Assembly: GCA_964413425.1 (NCBI GenBank)
Contig: CAYPST010000006.1
Coordinates: 1 to 64,000 of the forward strand
Source of the DNA: DATFLS01 sp964413425
GTDB taxonomy: Bacteria; Fidelibacterota; JAANXI01
Length of the DNA: 64,000 bases
Direction: 5' to 3'
The notes under the pieces are model-generated. The model was not told where the DNA came from and did no database searches. It saw nothing but the letters and a program-made list of their open reading frames with translations. The translations under genes and the position numbers were made by a program. Positions 26,171 to 34,101 of the stretch are shown here, piece after piece; within the stretch, counting starts at the first letter, position 1, and each line of letters begins with the position of its first letter.

Positions 26171-27328
26171 TTAAAAATAGGACGTGAGACCAAAGAAAAA
26201 GGTCCCCAGTACCTCGCCATTAGTAGTTTCTCCCGGTGAGAAAGATTCTTCGCGCATATATTCCAGTTTCAAAGCGGTATCCTCCACCGGTCTCCAATTG
26301 ATTCCCAGGGTATATCTCACTGTATAGTCGCCTGCGATATCCAGATTATAGTCCAGCCACCCCAGGCGGATCATCCCCGTGAACTTGGAGTCCGGAAATC
26401 CGGGCACCACTCCGAATCCGAAATGATAATTGGGCTGCAGATAATATCCTGCCTGCCGGATTGTGCCATTCTCCAGAGTTTCGGCCGCGCCGTATGCCGC
26501 CTCAACTAACAGTTCCGCCGGACCTTTTTGCAGCGTGAGATCAGCGGCGCTTATGGTTAATCGCTGGGTATTTTCCGCATCGTACTTCCCGGTATGAAAA
26601 CTCCCGCCGATTTCCAGACCGAGGAACGGACTGTAGACCACCCTGGAGACCACGGCCTTGGATGTATTATTGTCGGAGCGCAGTGAACCTCGCCCATTTC
26701 TCGTCCGCACCGCATTGGGGCCAGTGATGATTCCCCCGTTAAATCCATTCACCAGATACACCTCGTATCCCAGAACCGATAGGTCAGAGGGATATACGGT
26801 TCCATGGAAGCCCATGCCCGCTTCTGAAAGGGTGGTGGGGATTAACTGCCGGTTTACCAGGGGCCGGCTCACAAAATCGTTCCACGGACTGTCATGGACC
26901 AGATTAAATTTCCCCAGCGGTGACAGAATAATCCCTCCTCTGTAAGTGAGCCACTCAGTAAAGGTGATATCCAGGGCGGCAAATTCCAGCTTGATTTCGC
27001 CGTCGCCGGGCACCCGCCCACCATGTTCAAATTCGATCTCAGTGGCAAAGTGGATACGCGGGGTGATTTCACTGAAAATAAACGGGATGAAGCGATGCTG
27101 ATCGAACGTGTTTTTTTCCTGGGTTATTTCCCACTCCAGATCGACGTATCCTCCGACGGCTGTGCCGCGCCCGAAGCGTTCGATGTACGGTTTATCATAT
27201 ATTCCGCCCGGAACAGAGGGGCGGTCTTCGGAATCCTCCTGTGCAATAAGTGAGTGCAGGGGCAGACAAATGAACAGCGCCATGCCCCATACAGAAAACA
27301 ATTGTGATAGCCGCATCACCATAATCAA
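26171..27328 (-). CDS. Outer-membrane porin-like beta-barrel protein
   Basis: This 385-residue protein has a signal peptide (about 1-29, HSLIAQ) and a region of alternating-hydrophobic strands to the end, terminating in FFFGLTSYF with the aromatic C-terminal residue that BamA recognises. The segments FGRGTAVGGYVDLEWE and FATEIEFEHGGRVPGDGEIK, and the GGIILSPLGKFNLVHDSPWN turn, resemble phosphate-selective porin O/P-like proteins, but the ion selectivity cannot be inferred. The Fur-like site at 27446-27466 is 118 bp upstream, shared with the divergent DUF2231 gene. This suggests it admits an iron source or related solute. It ends 105 bp before the ferritin-like gene starts. Confidence 0.82.
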   Translation of the reverse strand: MIMVMRLSQLFSVWGMALFICLPLHSLIAQEDSEDRPSVPGGIYDKPYIERFGRGTAVGGYVDLEWEITQEKNTFDQHRFIPFIFSEITPRIHFATEIEFEHGGRVPGDGEIKLEFAALDITFTEWLTYRGGIILSPLGKFNLVHDSPWNDFVSRPLVNRQLIPTTLSEAGMGFHGTVYPSDLSVLGYEVYLVNGFNGGIITGPNAVRTRNGRGSLRSDNNTSKAVVSRVVYSPFLGLEIGGSFHTGKYDAENTQRLTISAADLTLQKGPAELLVEAAYGAAETLENGTIRQAGYYLQPNYHFGFGVVPGFPDSKFTGMIRLGWLDYNLDIAGDYTVRYTLGINWRPVEDTALKLEYMREESFSPGETTNGEVLGTFFFGLTSYF

Positions 27329-27445
27329 ATCCTCCGGTCTAGGGTTTTGAACTCATTCGGTTTCGCACGGGGAAAACATTATTGCATGTGCATGGAATTA
27401 TTTCAGGGGGAATGCATTCCCCGTATCTTAGGTCGTTATCATTAC

Positions 27446-27466
27446 AATTGAGACTGAATCTCAATT
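27446..27466. promoter_or_regulatory. Fur-like operator, copy 2 (divergent promoter region)
   Basis: AATTGAGA-CTGAA-TCTCAATT has perfect arms, extended by one more base pair on each side (C27445/G27467). It differs from the 26137-26157 site only in one spacer base. It lies between the porin gene (minus) and the DUF2231 gene (plus), so it can control both. Confidence 0.65.
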
Positions 27467-27561
27467 GCAATGAATATAATCGACAAAGTCGGAGCTTGCA
27501 AGGAAAAAATGTTCAAAAATTCAACGATCAGGCTTTACACCGATGGTGAGGGAGTATAAAT

Positions 27562-28077
27562 TTGGCTTTAAACGATGAAAGCAACGACGAACTTATGTTA
27601 GATTTCCATCCGTTTGTGGTCCACTTCGCTATTGCGCTGCTCACGGCAAGTGTTGTATTTGATGTGTTATCCATCAGTACCGACCGGCCTCATCTGCAGA
27701 TGGTGGGATGGTGGAACTTATTTCTCGGATTCCTGGCGGCGCTGTTTGCGGTCATTACCGGCCTGTATGCAAAGAACAACGCGTTCTTCCCGGAGGCATC
27801 CCTGCAGCTGATCCGGTACCATCAATACTTTGGGATTGGCACCGCTGTGGTGTTCACGATTCTGTTTGTCTGGCGATCCGGGATGAATCGCAAAATAGTG
27901 CCCCGATGGCAGGCGCTCTACCTTCTGGTCGCTGTTCTGGGAACGGTGCTGATACTGGTTACCGGATTTCTGGGCGGGCACATGGTATTCGAGCACGGAA
28001 CCAACGTGCAGGAAGTACGAGAAATGCAGCAACTCATTGACTCGTTGCGGAACGCACTCGACAGCCCCACACCCTGA
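27562..28077 (+). CDS. DUF2231 membrane protein
   Basis: This 171-residue protein has four predicted transmembrane helices (about 20-40, 50-68, 92-110, 120-142). It carries the DUF2231 hallmark LDFHPFVVHFAIALL, with H16 and H21, plus a later RYHQYFG and GGHMVFEHG. Conserved His residues at helix ends suggest heme b or metal binding, making it a possible membrane electron carrier. The start is TTG at 27562, with GAGGGAG 7 bp upstream. It is divergent from the porin gene across the Fur-like site. The 297 bp after it, up to rplI, hold nothing I can assign. Confidence 0.82.
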   Translation: MALNDESNDELMLDFHPFVVHFAIALLTASVVFDVLSISTDRPHLQMVGWWNLFLGFLAALFAVITGLYAKNNAFFPEASLQLIRYHQYFGIGTAVVFTILFVWRSGMNRKIVPRWQALYLLVAVLGTVLILVTGFLGGHMVFEHGTNVQEVREMQQLIDSLRNALDSPTP

Positions 28078-28374
28078 CCTGTCGAATCATATCAAGGAAT
28101 CCATACCAGGCCGGGGAAACTCCCCCGGAGTATCTCTGCCTTGAGGGTCAAACCAGGAGTTTCGGTAGATCCGACGGTTGATTCAGAGAAGATATGGCTC
28201 AGAGATCAAGCAGGCAGGAATTTGAGGGGAAATGATGAGAGCAGCAGAGATAACACATGTCACAGTGAAACCATCTCTGCCAGGTTCTTTCTTTATTGTT
28301 TATGCGGAATACATACAAAGGGAGGAAGGGCTGCTTCCCTGCTTCCGAACTTCTCGGGATTCCAGACTGTCTGT

Positions 28375-28818
28375 TTACTCTTTAATGACCCAGACCTTCA
28401 CCTGAGCTGTCACATCCGTATGCAGTTTGACCGGGACCGGATAGATTCCGAGCTCTCTGATGGGTTCATCCAGCTGAATATCTCGTTTGTCGATCTCGTA
28501 GCCTTTATCCTTCAGCAGATCCGCAATATCCTGGGAGGTAACGGAGCCGAATACTTTATCTTCTTCCCCGACCTGCACCAGGGCATTCAACGAGAGGTTC
28601 GTCAGTTTCTGAGCCAGTTTTTCTGCCTCTGTTTTCGCTTTATTCTCCCGAGCTTCCCTGAGCCGGCGTTCCTCCTCGTACACCTTCCTGTTGGAATCCG
28701 TGGCCGCCATGGCCATTCCCCGGGGCTGAAGATAGTTGCGAAAGTAACCGGGCTTGACATCGACAATTTCGCCGGATTCTCCCAGTTTATCCACAGTTTC
28801 GCGTAGTATTATTTTCAT
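28375..28818 (-). CDS. rplI: 50S ribosomal protein L9
   Basis: This protein has 147 residues, the usual length. The N-terminal rRNA-binding domain has MKIILRETVDKLGESGEIVDVKPGYFRNYLQP, where the GY-RNYL signature is intact. A long connecting helix (about 50-80, KVYEEERRLREARENKAKTEAE) leads to the C-terminal domain with VFGSVTSQDIADLL. L9 binds 23S rRNA domain V and limits frameshifting. It is the last gene of the rpsF-rpsR-rplI group. Confidence 0.97.
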   Translation of the reverse strand: MKIILRETVDKLGESGEIVDVKPGYFRNYLQPRGMAMAATDSNRKVYEEERRLREARENKAKTEAEKLAQKLTNLSLNALVQVGEEDKVFGSVTSQDIADLLKDKGYEIDKRDIQLDEPIRELGIYPVPVKLHTDVTAQVKVWVIKE

Positions 28819-28857
28819 AGTAGAACCACCTTTTTGCCTCGCATCTTCTCCTTGTGA

Positions 28858-29082
28858 TTAATTTTCTGTGACGTCAAATGTGTACGGCAGCAACCCGATA
28901 TTGCGGGCCCGCTTTATGGCTGTGGTCAATTCGCGCTGATGTCGGGAACAGGTTCCGGTGATGCGCCGGGGAATGATCTTGCCCTGATCCGTAATAAACC
29001 GCCGAAGCGTTCTGGGATCCTTATAGTCAATCTGCATCCGCTTCGGATTTTCACAGAACTTACAAATTTTTCTTCTTGGCAT
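28858..29082 (-). CDS. rpsR: 30S ribosomal protein S18 (zinc-binding type)
   Basis: This protein has 74 residues. The S18 signature YKDPRTLRRFITDQGKIIPR and ITGTCSRHQRELTTAIKRAR is complete. The Cys residues C7 and C10 plus the later C and H (CSRH) form the 'C+' zinc-binding version, so no zinc-free paralogue is implied in this window. It lies between rpsF and rplI in the usual order. Confidence 0.97.
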   Translation of the reverse strand: MPRRKICKFCENPKRMQIDYKDPRTLRRFITDQGKIIPRRITGTCSRHQRELTTAIKRARNIGLLPYTFDVTEN

Positions 29083-29178
29083 TGATGGATGACTCCGTCT
29101 CTTCTAGTATTGACATTTCTACCATCTTATTCCGTGAACCGGCAGTGGTCGGGGGGTACGACGCGTCCGGATTACCGC

Positions 29179-29589
29179 TCACGATTGTTCCTCTGCTGTT
29201 TCTTCGGCTTCTTCCTCCTCATCCTCCTCCTCGTGATCGTCGTACTCATCGTACTCTTCGTTTTCCTGCTCCATCCGTTTCCGTTTTTCCGACAAGTCAG
29301 GTTCCGCCTCTAACCGAACGGTGAGGTAATTCAGCACCGCATCGTTCAAGCGCTGGCTCTCTTCCAGCTCCCGGACCAGCGATCCCTCGGCGCCGAACTC
29401 CAGGAGAACGTAGGTCCCATACTTCTGCTTCTGGATCCGATACGCCAATCGCCGCTTTCCCCACTCATCCACGTTATAAACACGTCCACCGTTCTCGGTG
29501 ATAAAGCTCGTATATTCATCCACGAGAGATTTGAGGGAATCGCCCTCAAGCCCCGGATTTACAATGAACAGATTCTCATAATATCTCAC
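29179..29589 (-). CDS. rpsF: 30S ribosomal protein S6 with acidic C-terminal tail
   Basis: This protein has 136 residues; a typical S6 has about 95-100. The core (1-100) shows MRYYENLFIVNPGLEGDSL and VYNVDEWGKRRLAYRI. The last ~35 residues are an acidic tail, rich in Glu/Asp after KRKRMEQEN. The start is GTG with AGGAG 7 bp upstream. There is no ssb gene between rpsF and rpsR, where many bacteria keep one. S6 pairs with S18 on the platform of the small subunit. Confidence 0.96.
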   Translation of the reverse strand: MRYYENLFIVNPGLEGDSLKSLVDEYTSFITENGGRVYNVDEWGKRRLAYRIQKQKYGTYVLLEFGAEGSLVRELEESQRLNDAVLNYLTVRLEAEPDLSEKRKRMEQENEEYDEYDDHEEEDEEEEAEETAEEQS

Positions 29590-29615
29590 ATTCCTACTCC
29601 TCTTTCTTCTCCTTC

Positions 29616-31658
29616 TTATGCGATCAATGGCGCAATAACCAATGACACCACTGACATCAACTTAATTAAAATATTCAACGAGGGGCCTGCCGTATCTTTG
29701 AACGGGTCACCGACGGTATCGCCAACCACCGCCGCTTTATGGGCATCGCTGCCTTTCCCGCCCAGTGCCCCGGATTCAATGTATTTCTTCGCATTATCCC
29801 AGGCGCCCCCGGCATTCGCCATGAAGATGGCCATCAGCACACCAGTCACCGTGACACCAGCCAGGATACCTCCGAGCATATATTTGTCATAAAACCCGAA
29901 AAGCACCGGTACTGCCACCGCAGCAAGTCCTGGTATGATCATCCGTTTAATTGCCGCAGTCGTTGCAATGTCCACACATTTCGCGAATTCGGCTTCTGCG
30001 GTTCCTTCCATCAGGCCGGGGATTTCCTTGAACTGCCGCCGCACCTCGTTAATCATGTCGAAGGCGGCATCGCCCACTGCCCGCATCGAGAAGGACGAAA
30101 ACACAAAGGGCATCATGCCACCGATAAGTAAGCCAGCCATCACATTTGGATTATTAATATCTAACGCTTCGATGCCCGCCACGGTCCGGAAGGCCGAAAA
30201 CAATGCCAGGGCCGTTAAGGCGGCTGAGCCAATGGCAAACCCCTTGCCGATAGCGGCTGTGGTGTTACCTACTGCATCCAGTCGATCGGTGCGGTCACGT
30301 ACTTCTGACCCCAGCTCTGCCATTTCAGCAATACCGCCGGCGTTGTCCGCAATCGGCCCGTACGCATCCACCGCCAGCTGAATCCCGATGGTGGATAACA
30401 TTCCCAGCGCAGCAATGGCAATTCCATACAAACCGGCTCCCATGTACGCCAGAATAATGGCGACCGCCAACGCAATCAGTGGCAGGGCGGTACTGGCCAT
30501 TCCGACCGACAATCCATTTATAATATTTGTTGCGGCCCCGGTTTGGGAGGCATCAGCAATGCCCTTGGCAGGCTTCCGGCGTTCGGATGTATAATACTCT
30601 GTGAATAAACCGATTAAGATCCCGGCGACCAATCCGGCAATCGTGGCCCAGAAAACACCGAGACTACTGTACATGATTCCCCCCAGCTCGAACTGGGCCG
30701 GCGCAAGTGCTTTGATCAGAAAGTACGTGACGATTGCCATAATCAATCCGGCGCCGAATGTGCCGATGTTCAACGCGGTTTGCGGATTCCCACCTTCCTT
30801 GGTACGGACGAAAAACGTCCCCACAATAGACACCACTATTCCCGCTCCGCCAAGACTCAACGGAAGGAGCACCATGGATAACGGCGCCTGGCTGACCGTC
30901 GCACCCAATACCATGGCACCGATAATGGAACCGACAAAGGATTCGAATAAATCCGCTCCCATCCCTGCCACATCGCCGACATTGTCGCCCACATTATCCG
31001 CGATGACCGCCGGATTCCGGGGGTCGTCCTCCGGAATGCCCGCTTCGACTTTTCCGACCAGATCAGCGCCGACATCCGCGGCTTTGGTGTAAATACCTCC
31101 GCCGACACGCGCAAACAGCGCAATGGAACTGGCGCCCATACTGAAGCCGGTTAATATCGGCAGTACCAGATTCTGCAACGTATTTACATCGTGCCCAAAA
31201 GAACCGCCGTAAATAAGAAACAGACCACTCAATCCAAGTACGCCCAATCCTGCCACGCTCATCCCCATCACAGATCCCCCGGAGAAAGCAATATTCAGCG
31301 CAGGGACCAGACTGGTTCGAGCGGCATGTGTTGTTCGGGCGTTGGACGCCGTGGCCACGCGCATTCCGATAAAACCTGCCAGTCCGGAACAGAACGCGCC
31401 GACTATGAATGACACGGCAATCAGTTTATTCCAGCTGGGATATCCCAATACCATCAATGCCGCGACCGCCAGAACAAACCAGAAAAGCACCCGGTACTCC
31501 CGGCCGAGAAAGGCCATAGCCCCTTCCCGGATATGCCCCGCAATCCGGGCCATCTCCGCGGTCCCCTCATCCTTTCGTTTGACGTATGAGGTCTTGAAAA
31601 AAGCATACACCAAGGCCACAATCCCTGCCACTGGTATCAAATAGACTAAGCCTGACAT
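29616..31658 (-). CDS. hppA: Membrane-bound, K+-dependent ion-pumping pyrophosphatase
   Basis: This 680-residue protein, with about 16 transmembrane helices, couples pyrophosphate hydrolysis to pumping of H+ and/or Na+. The catalytic loops are present: the DNVGDNVGDVAGMGADLFES region, the DAYGPIADNAGGIAEM segment, and the C-terminal GDTVGDPFKDTAGPS. The sequence GNTTAAIGKGFAIGSA has Ala where K+-independent enzymes have Lys, so K+ dependence is predicted. The Glu in GADLFES occupies the place typical of Na+-transporting or Na+/H+ dual enzymes, while H+-only plant-type pumps have it one turn later. The pumped ion therefore needs testing. It sits between pth and rpsF. Confidence 0.96.
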   Translation of the reverse strand: MSGLVYLIPVAGIVALVYAFFKTSYVKRKDEGTAEMARIAGHIREGAMAFLGREYRVLFWFVLAVAALMVLGYPSWNKLIAVSFIVGAFCSGLAGFIGMRVATASNARTTHAARTSLVPALNIAFSGGSVMGMSVAGLGVLGLSGLFLIYGGSFGHDVNTLQNLVLPILTGFSMGASSIALFARVGGGIYTKAADVGADLVGKVEAGIPEDDPRNPAVIADNVGDNVGDVAGMGADLFESFVGSIIGAMVLGATVSQAPLSMVLLPLSLGGAGIVVSIVGTFFVRTKEGGNPQTALNIGTFGAGLIMAIVTYFLIKALAPAQFELGGIMYSSLGVFWATIAGLVAGILIGLFTEYYTSERRKPAKGIADASQTGAATNIINGLSVGMASTALPLIALAVAIILAYMGAGLYGIAIAALGMLSTIGIQLAVDAYGPIADNAGGIAEMAELGSEVRDRTDRLDAVGNTTAAIGKGFAIGSAALTALALFSAFRTVAGIEALDINNPNVMAGLLIGGMMPFVFSSFSMRAVGDAAFDMINEVRRQFKEIPGLMEGTAEAEFAKCVDIATTAAIKRMIIPGLAAVAVPVLFGFYDKYMLGGILAGVTVTGVLMAIFMANAGGAWDNAKKYIESGALGGKGSDAHKAAVVGDTVGDPFKDTAGPSLNILIKLMSVVSLVIAPLIA

Positions 31659-31675
31659 AATGAAAAATCCTTTCG

Positions 31676-32251
31676 TTACTGTTCGAGTGTTCTATCTATT
31701 TGATTAAAGGTGTTCATTGCCGCTTCGATACCGTCATTTATGAACATCATGACTCCGTCGGCAGCAGACACAACGACGTCCTGTGCCACAGGCAGTTCCC
31801 GATCCGAAAACGGCTGAAGGACGAACACCTCGGCCGGGCCTGTTTGTTCCGGAGTACCGATTCCCAGGCGCAATCTCGGTACCTGCTCCGTCTCCGCTTT
31901 TTCCACAATTGACTGGATCCCGCGATGGGTGCCGGCACTGCCGCCGGGACGGAAGCGCATTCGTCCCAGCGGCAAATCCAGATCATCGTAAATAACCAGC
32001 GTCTCCTCGAGCCGGACATCTCCAGCCCGCCGCAGTTGCATGAATGCTCTGCCGCTGTTATTCATATAGGTCAGAGGCTTCACCAATGAAAAAGACTCGT
32101 GAGGATGAGAGGCTACCAGAAACTCTCCTGATCCCGCGTTCCATTTGAGATTGTATTGTTCCGCCAGAGAATCCACGACCCAGAACCCAATATTATGCCG
32201 CGTCATTCGATAGCGCTTTCCGGGATTCCCCAATCCAATGATGTAGTGCAT
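31676..32251 (-). CDS. pth: Peptidyl-tRNA hydrolase
   Basis: This 191-residue enzyme releases peptides from stalled peptidyl-tRNA. The N-terminal MHYIIGLGNPGKRYRMTRHN holds the substrate-binding Asn and catalytic His (H19). Further motifs are VKPLTYMNNSGRA and LVIYDDLDLPLGRMRFRPGGSAGTHRG, with its catalytic Asp. All catalytic residues are present. It follows rplY closely, a common bacterial arrangement. Confidence 0.97.
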   Translation of the reverse strand: MHYIIGLGNPGKRYRMTRHNIGFWVVDSLAEQYNLKWNAGSGEFLVASHPHESFSLVKPLTYMNNSGRAFMQLRRAGDVRLEETLVIYDDLDLPLGRMRFRPGGSAGTHRGIQSIVEKAETEQVPRLRLGIGTPEQTGPAEVFVLQPFSDRELPVAQDVVVSAADGVMMFINDGIEAAMNTFNQIDRTLEQ

Positions 32252-32275
32252 GGAACAATTCCGTCAATCACCATA

Positions 32276-32956
32276 TCACTCGGTCTCTTCTTCTCCCGGT
32301 TCTTCTTCTGCCGCTTCTCCTTCGGCTTCTTCGCCCTCCAGTTCTTCGGCTTCTTCGCCTTCCAGCAGTTCCAGTTCTTCTTCCTCTTCCACCTCTTCCT
32401 CGACCACAATTCTGGTCGGATGGACCACCGTGGCTACGGCGCGGTCCGGGCTCTCCAGAATCTCAATGTCCGCGTACTCCAGATCCCCTATCTGAATGGA
32501 ATCTCCCATATCCAGCTCTCTCACATCCACATCCAGCGCATCCGGAATCTTGCTGGGAATGGTTTTAATCGCCGCATCCCACATGGCCTGCTCCAGGATA
32601 CCACCTGATTCGGACACCCCAATCGGTTCTCCCACCAGATTAATGGCAACCCGGGTTTCCACAGCCTGTCCTTCCACGATACCCAGAAAATCCACGTGCA
32701 GGATCTCCTCGGTGACCGGATGATGCTGAATCTCACGATAGATGGCCGGCTGCTTTTTTCGACCGATTTTCAAATTGACAATCTTGGCCCCCGAATTTAT
32801 GGCAGCCGCAAGATCCCCTTTCTCAATTGCGATAGGGGTGGATTCCACCTGCTGAGAATAGACCACTCCGGGAATCTTCTCCTCGCGGCGCAGCTGGCTG
32901 GTGGCTTTCTTACCGGTCTCTTTCCGTTTTTTCACTTTTAAATCAAATGTCGCCAT
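32276..32956 (-). CDS. rplY: 50S ribosomal protein L25/Ctc with acidic C-terminal tail
   Basis: This 226-residue protein is the long CTC type. The N-terminal 5S-rRNA-binding domain begins TFDLKVKKRKETGKKATSQL and has IPGVVYSQ. The C-terminal domain holds REIQHHPVTEEILHVDFL and TRVAINLVGEP. The last ~40 residues are almost only Glu, Ala, Leu and Gly, giving a very acidic tail. It binds 5S rRNA in the central protuberance and is implicated in stress tolerance in other bacteria. It lies between prs and pth. Confidence 0.95.
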   Translation of the reverse strand: MATFDLKVKKRKETGKKATSQLRREEKIPGVVYSQQVESTPIAIEKGDLAAAINSGAKIVNLKIGRKKQPAIYREIQHHPVTEEILHVDFLGIVEGQAVETRVAINLVGEPIGVSESGGILEQAMWDAAIKTIPSKIPDALDVDVRELDMGDSIQIGDLEYADIEILESPDRAVATVVHPTRIVVEEEVEEEEELELLEGEEAEELEGEEAEGEAAEEEPGEEETE

Positions 32957-32990
32957 AATTCACCTCTATTTGCTGTGCTCTTCTTCCCCT

Positions 32991-33938
32991 TCAGACATCA
33001 AAGAGTGAGCTAATCGATTCTTCATCGTGAATCCGCTTGATTGCTTCCCCGAACACCGGGCCCACACTGATGATTTCCAGCGTGTCAAATTGCTTCTCCT
33101 CGGAAATTTTCAGGGTATTGGTGACGGTGAATCGTTCGATGGGAGAATTGACAATCCGCCGGACGGCCGGCCCGGATAAGACCGCATGGGCGGCAACGGC
33201 ATGGATGAAGTTGGCGCCCTTCTCATGGATCATTGTAGCCGCGGTAGTCATGGTGCCGGCGGTATCAACCAGATCATCAATGATCAACACATTTTTCTGT
33301 TCAATGTCCCCAATCACATGCATCACTTCCGAACGGTTCTGCTCCGGACGCCTTTTATCAATGATGGCCAGCGATGCTCCCAGCATCTGCGCATAGGATC
33401 GGGCCATCGGGATGCTTCCCACATCGGGAGCCAGGATCACCAGATTATCATACGCTTGTTTTTTGAGATACGGCATCAGAGCGATTTTGGAATAGAGATG
33501 ATCAAAGGGAATATCAAAAAAGCCCTGAATCTGGGTGGAGTGCAGATCCATCGTCAAGATGCGATCCGCACCGGCCTCCGTGAGTAACGTCGCCATTAAT
33601 CGGGCGGAAATCGGTACCCGCGGCTGATCCTTTCTGTCCTGCCGGGCGTATCCGTAATACGGTATTACCGCCGTGATCCGGTGGGCCGAGGCGCGTTTGG
33701 CGGCGTCAATCATCAAGAGCAATTCCATGATGTTTTCAGCGGGAGTATTCGTGGATTGTATCAAAAACACATCCGTGCCGCGGATATTCTCTTCAAATTT
33801 CACCCACAACTCACCGTCACTGAAATTCTTGATCACTAATTTTCCGAGTGGGAACTCTAAATAATCCGATATTTCCCGGGCCAACGCCGGATTGGCTCGC
33901 CCGGTAAAAATCTTTGCGGGATGTGCGTGCATCGACAT
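32991..33938 (-). CDS. prs: Ribose-phosphate pyrophosphokinase
   Basis: This 315-residue enzyme makes PRPP from ribose-5-phosphate and ATP, for nucleotides, His and Trp. Visible features are KIFTGRANPALAREISDYL, the flexible-loop/ATP region YYGYARQDRKDQPRVPISA, the Mg-binding TMDLHSTQIQGFFDIP, and the PRPP-binding loop IIDDLVDTAGTMTTAA. The length is standard. It lies between tRNA-Gln and rplY, in the same direction. Confidence 0.97.
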   Translation of the reverse strand: MSMHAHPAKIFTGRANPALAREISDYLEFPLGKLVIKNFSDGELWVKFEENIRGTDVFLIQSTNTPAENIMELLLMIDAAKRASAHRITAVIPYYGYARQDRKDQPRVPISARLMATLLTEAGADRILTMDLHSTQIQGFFDIPFDHLYSKIALMPYLKKQAYDNLVILAPDVGSIPMARSYAQMLGASLAIIDKRRPEQNRSEVMHVIGDIEQKNVLIIDDLVDTAGTMTTAATMIHEKGANFIHAVAAHAVLSGPAVRRIVNSPIERFTVTNTLKISEEKQFDTLEIISVGPVFGEAIKRIHDEESISSLFDV

Positions 33939-33973
33939 GTTGCGGATTCATCCTCCACTCAGTTGAACAGTTG

Positions 33974-34044
33974 CTCGGGGGCAGGGATTCGAACCCCAAT
34001 TCTCGGCGCCAAAGGCCGATGTCTTGCCATTAGACGACCCCCGA
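33974..34044 (-). tRNA. tRNA-Gln (anticodon TTG)
   Basis: A 71-nt cloverleaf reads on the minus strand. The acceptor stem TCGGGGG pairs with CCCCCGA, with discriminator G. The D-arm contains GTCTAATGGCAAGAC. The anticodon stem-loop ATCGGC-CTTTGGC-GCCGAG carries TTG. The T-arm is GGGGTTCGAATCCC. CCA is not encoded. It lies between ispE and prs and is probably processed from that transcript. Confidence 0.95.
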
Positions 34045-34101
34045 TCCTTCTCGAATCCTTTTCAGGGGGACTCAGATATTCGAACATCAGTGAAGGATGA
34101 C

